Shown here in pieces: positions 15,396-16,821 of a DNA stretch of 16,821 nt. The notes beneath the pieces were generated by a model. The model saw only the letters and a program-made list of their open reading frames with translations, was not told where the DNA came from and searched no databases. The DNA comes from an uncultured Streptomyces sp. GTDB taxonomy: Bacteria > Actinomycetota > Actinomycetes > Streptomycetales > Streptomycetaceae. Location: assembly GCA_946480485.1 (NCBI GenBank), contig CAMLJW010000060.1, positions 1 through 16,821 of the forward strand. Reading direction: 5' to 3'. The number at the start of each line of letters is the position of its first letter. The stretch's first letter is position 1. The position numbers and the translations under genes are program-made.

Positions 15396-15428
15396 CACCG
15401 TACCCCCTAGGGGTATAGAGGCAAGTTG
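15396..15428 (-). promoter_or_regulatory. Promoter of the copper-associated gene
   Basis: On the minus strand TTGCCT (15418-15423) and TACGGT (15396-15401) are spaced by 16 bp, and the copper-type operator fills the spacer. The hexamers are only approximate matches to the consensus. Confidence 0.45.
15401..15415. promoter_or_regulatory. CsoR-type copper operator
   Basis: TACCCCCTAGGGGTA has symmetric arms TACCCC/GGGGTA around CTA. GC-rich dyads of this form are bound by the Cu(I)-sensing repressor CsoR in actinobacteria. Placement between -35 and -10 would give repression relieved by copper. No csoR gene lies in the window. Confidence 0.7.
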
Positions 15429-15704
15429 ACGACTCTCTTCTTCCCCTAGGACGCGCTGCCGCACCCGACCCTTACTCGCACCCGCACCGCCTCGGCTCGG
15501 CTCGGCTCCGATCGACCAGGTCGCACCGCATGGCCCGGTCGGGGCCGAGGTGGCAACGAGCCGGAAGGCGCATCGATTCGGCTGCGTTTGCTGTGGCCCC
15601 AGAGCCGGAGGAGGCTCGAAGGGAGAGGCCGCCGCCGGTCGTAGCCCGCGCTCCTCGTCGGGCCGCGGCCCACCAAGCGGCTCAGGTCCACAAGGAGGTC
15701 CACC

Positions 15705-16076
15705 ATGGGCACCGCAAAAGGCTCAGGCTTCGACACCGAAACTCTGCGCCGGGCCATTGAAGGCCAGAACGCGCAGACACTCCTGTCGCTGTACGCCGAC
15801 GACGCGGAGCTCCGCATCGTCGACCGCAACACCCAACCCAGCCACCCGAAGGTCATGCAGGGACGCGAGCAGATCAGCGAGATGCTCAACGACGTCTACA
15901 GCCGCGACATGACCCACAAGCTCGAACAGTGCGTCACCCAGGGCGACCAGGTCGCCTTCACGGAGTCCTGCGAGTATCCCGACGGCGTCAAGGTGCTCGC
16001 CAGTTCGATGGTGGCCCTGCGCAACGGCAAGATCGTCGACCAGACCCTGCTGCAGGAATGGGACGGCGAGACGTAG
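15705..16076 (+). CDS. NTF2/SnoaL-like fold protein
   Basis: A 123-residue protein with the layout of SnoaL-like/NTF2-fold polyketide-cyclase-type proteins. Seen: an N-terminal helix, then LLSLYADDAELRIVDRN (26-42), VMQGREQISEMLNDV, the core strands FTESCEYPDGVKVLASSMVA, and a final LRNGKIVDQTLLQEW. These small cone-shaped proteins bind or isomerise hydrophobic ligands, or are catalytically silent; no specific substrate can be inferred here. ATG 15705 has a near-perfect AAGGAGGT site 5 nt upstream. It stands alone, diverging from the copper-associated gene and converging on a decayed fragment. No terminator hairpin of note follows. Confidence 0.85.
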   Translation: MGTAKGSGFDTETLRRAIEGQNAQTLLSLYADDAELRIVDRNTQPSHPKVMQGREQISEMLNDVYSRDMTHKLEQCVTQGDQVAFTESCEYPDGVKVLASSMVALRNGKIVDQTLLQEWDGET

Positions 16077-16250
16077 GAAGACGGGACACCCGGCAGGTCC
16101 CTCAGCAGCGACGAGGTCCCGCCCGGTAGTGGTACCGACGGACAGTGCCAGGGCCTCGGTCAGGGTGTGCACGCCGAAGGGGCGGCCCGCAGGTCAGCCT
16201 CCGCTTCCTTGGCCCGCCCCGGCAAGGGCGGCGTACCGGTGAGCGATACG

Positions 16251-16463
16251 TCAGCTGTCGCTGAACCGTTCGCCCTTCTCGGCCTTCTCGACCAGCAGGG
16301 CGGGCGGCGTGAACCGTTCGCCGTAGGTGGCGGCGAGCGTGCGTGCCCGTGCCACGAAGCCGGGCAGCCCGCCCTCGTAGCCGTTGATGTACTGCAGGAC
16401 ACCGCCCGTCCACGCGGGGAAGCCGATTCCCATGATCGAGCCGATGTTGGCGTCGGAACGTGG
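16251..16463 (-). pseudogene. C-terminal remnant of a 3-hydroxyacyl-CoA dehydrogenase/enoyl-CoA hydratase (FadB/FadJ-type)
   Basis: About 70 codons match the end of the fatty-acid beta-oxidation multifunctional enzyme, including IGSIMGIGFPAWTGGVLQY, a GGLPGFVARARTLAATYGER segment and PALLVEKAEKGE. The intact protein is about 700 residues, so roughly 90% is missing. Similarity stops abruptly near 16463. The open frame continues to 16610 but encodes nothing resembling the enzyme. There is no start codon or ribosome site near the homology boundary, so it is a decayed fragment, not a functional short gene. Confidence 0.82.
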
Positions 16464-16771
16464 ACACAGCCCAGACGCGACTGCCATCCCGGGCTGACCG
16501 CCGCCGTTCCTTCCTCGGCACGCGACGTCGGCGACGCCCGCGAACCCCTGGCCTTCGCCACCGCCCTCGAACGCGCCGCCCGAACCAGCCGGACAATCCA
16601 GCCGAGGCACTACTACGGCCCTGGTCCTTCCCCCACCCCGACGAGACCGCCCCCACCTACTGTGGCGGTCGACCTGGCGCCGCCGCCATCAACACGGCGC
16701 CCTCATCTGCCACCGGAACTGGCACACGTACGGCGGCACCACACCAAAGCCCGGGGTTCAGAAACGGGTTG
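16464..16771. other. Gene-poor stretch with a possible transposase remnant
   Basis: No intact gene is visible. On the plus strand, 16660-16740 translates to LWRSTWRRRHQHGALICHRN and onward, preceded in another frame by WSFPHPDETAPTY (from 16622). WRRRHQ followed by spaced His/Cys resembles the C-terminus of some Streptomyces transposases, split by a frameshift. The resemblance rests on a short motif only. No terminal inverted repeats were found. Confidence 0.3.
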
Positions 16772-16821
16772 TCACTGGGTCAGCAGGCTGATGTCGTTCT
16801 GCGGGGCCTGGGCGTTGGCTT
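16772..16821 (-). CDS. Possible C-terminal end of an unidentified gene (partial)
   Basis: An open minus-strand frame enters from the right edge and ends at a TGA at 16772-16774, giving ANAQAPQNDISLLTQ. I do not recognise it. Sixteen codons at a window edge are weak evidence, so this may be chance. Confidence 0.2.
   Translation of the reverse strand, partial: ANAQAPQNDISLLTQ

Larger units (their letters stand above)
15347..15704. other. Divergent intergenic region between the copper-associated and NTF2-like genes
   Basis: This 358-nt stretch has no convincing gene. It holds the CsoR-like operator and promoter on the left, a second CCCCTAGG word (15443-15450), a short CTCGG tandem repeat (15491-15505), and a strong ribosome site AAGGAGGT (15692-15699) for the plus-strand gene. 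No clear plus-strand promoter was found. Confidence 0.6.

Noticed and set aside
16102..16656. 184-codon minus-strand open frame at the right end
   Set aside because: Arg-rich shadow frame; the neighbouring frame carries the recognisable FadB-type C-terminus.

Overview
The window is high-GC actinobacterial chromosome, most likely Streptomyces or a close relative. The evidence is strong third-position G/C bias, GGAGG-type ribosome binding sites, frequent GTG/TTG starts, DtxR/IdeR/DmdR-type iron boxes, and actinobacterial accessory families (SseB-like, DUF1876-like).

Positions 1-8260 (all minus strand) hold a tightly packed NRPS-independent siderophore (NIS) biosynthetic operon. In transcription order it encodes an ATP-grasp ligase, a divergent IucA/IucC synthetase, an MFS exporter, a canonical IucA/IucC synthetase, a PLP-dependent decarboxylase, and a HpcH/HpaI-type aldolase resembling the citrate synthase SbnG. 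The aldolase runs off the left edge. Five genes overlap by 1-4 nt or abut. The first five follow the order of the vibrioferrin/xanthoferrin operons (pvsABCDE/xssABCDE). The sixth is of the staphyloferrin B type, so the operon looks like a self-sufficient citrate-based carboxylate siderophore pathway. Its promoter carries a near-consensus iron box between the -35 and -10 elements.

Positions 8407-12546 hold the matching iron-siderophore importer: an ATPase and two FecCD-type permeases (minus strand) and a divergently transcribed lipoprotein binding protein (plus strand). Two iron boxes lie in the 123-bp divergent intergenic region. No terminator is evident between the ATPase gene and the biosynthetic promoter, so import, synthesis and export genes probably form one iron-repressed regulon.

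A strong hairpin terminator (12564-12594) closes the siderophore region. Beyond it lie two small SseB-like paralogues on the minus strand flanking a DUF1876-like gene on the plus strand, with a perfect 19-bp-arm palindrome at the convergent 3' ends. Next comes an exported His/Met-repeat protein under an apparent CsoR-type copper operator, then a divergent NTF2/SnoaL-like gene.

The right end (16077-16821) looks decayed. It holds a C-terminal fragment of a fatty-acid oxidation multifunctional enzyme and a possible transposase remnant, with no intact gene.
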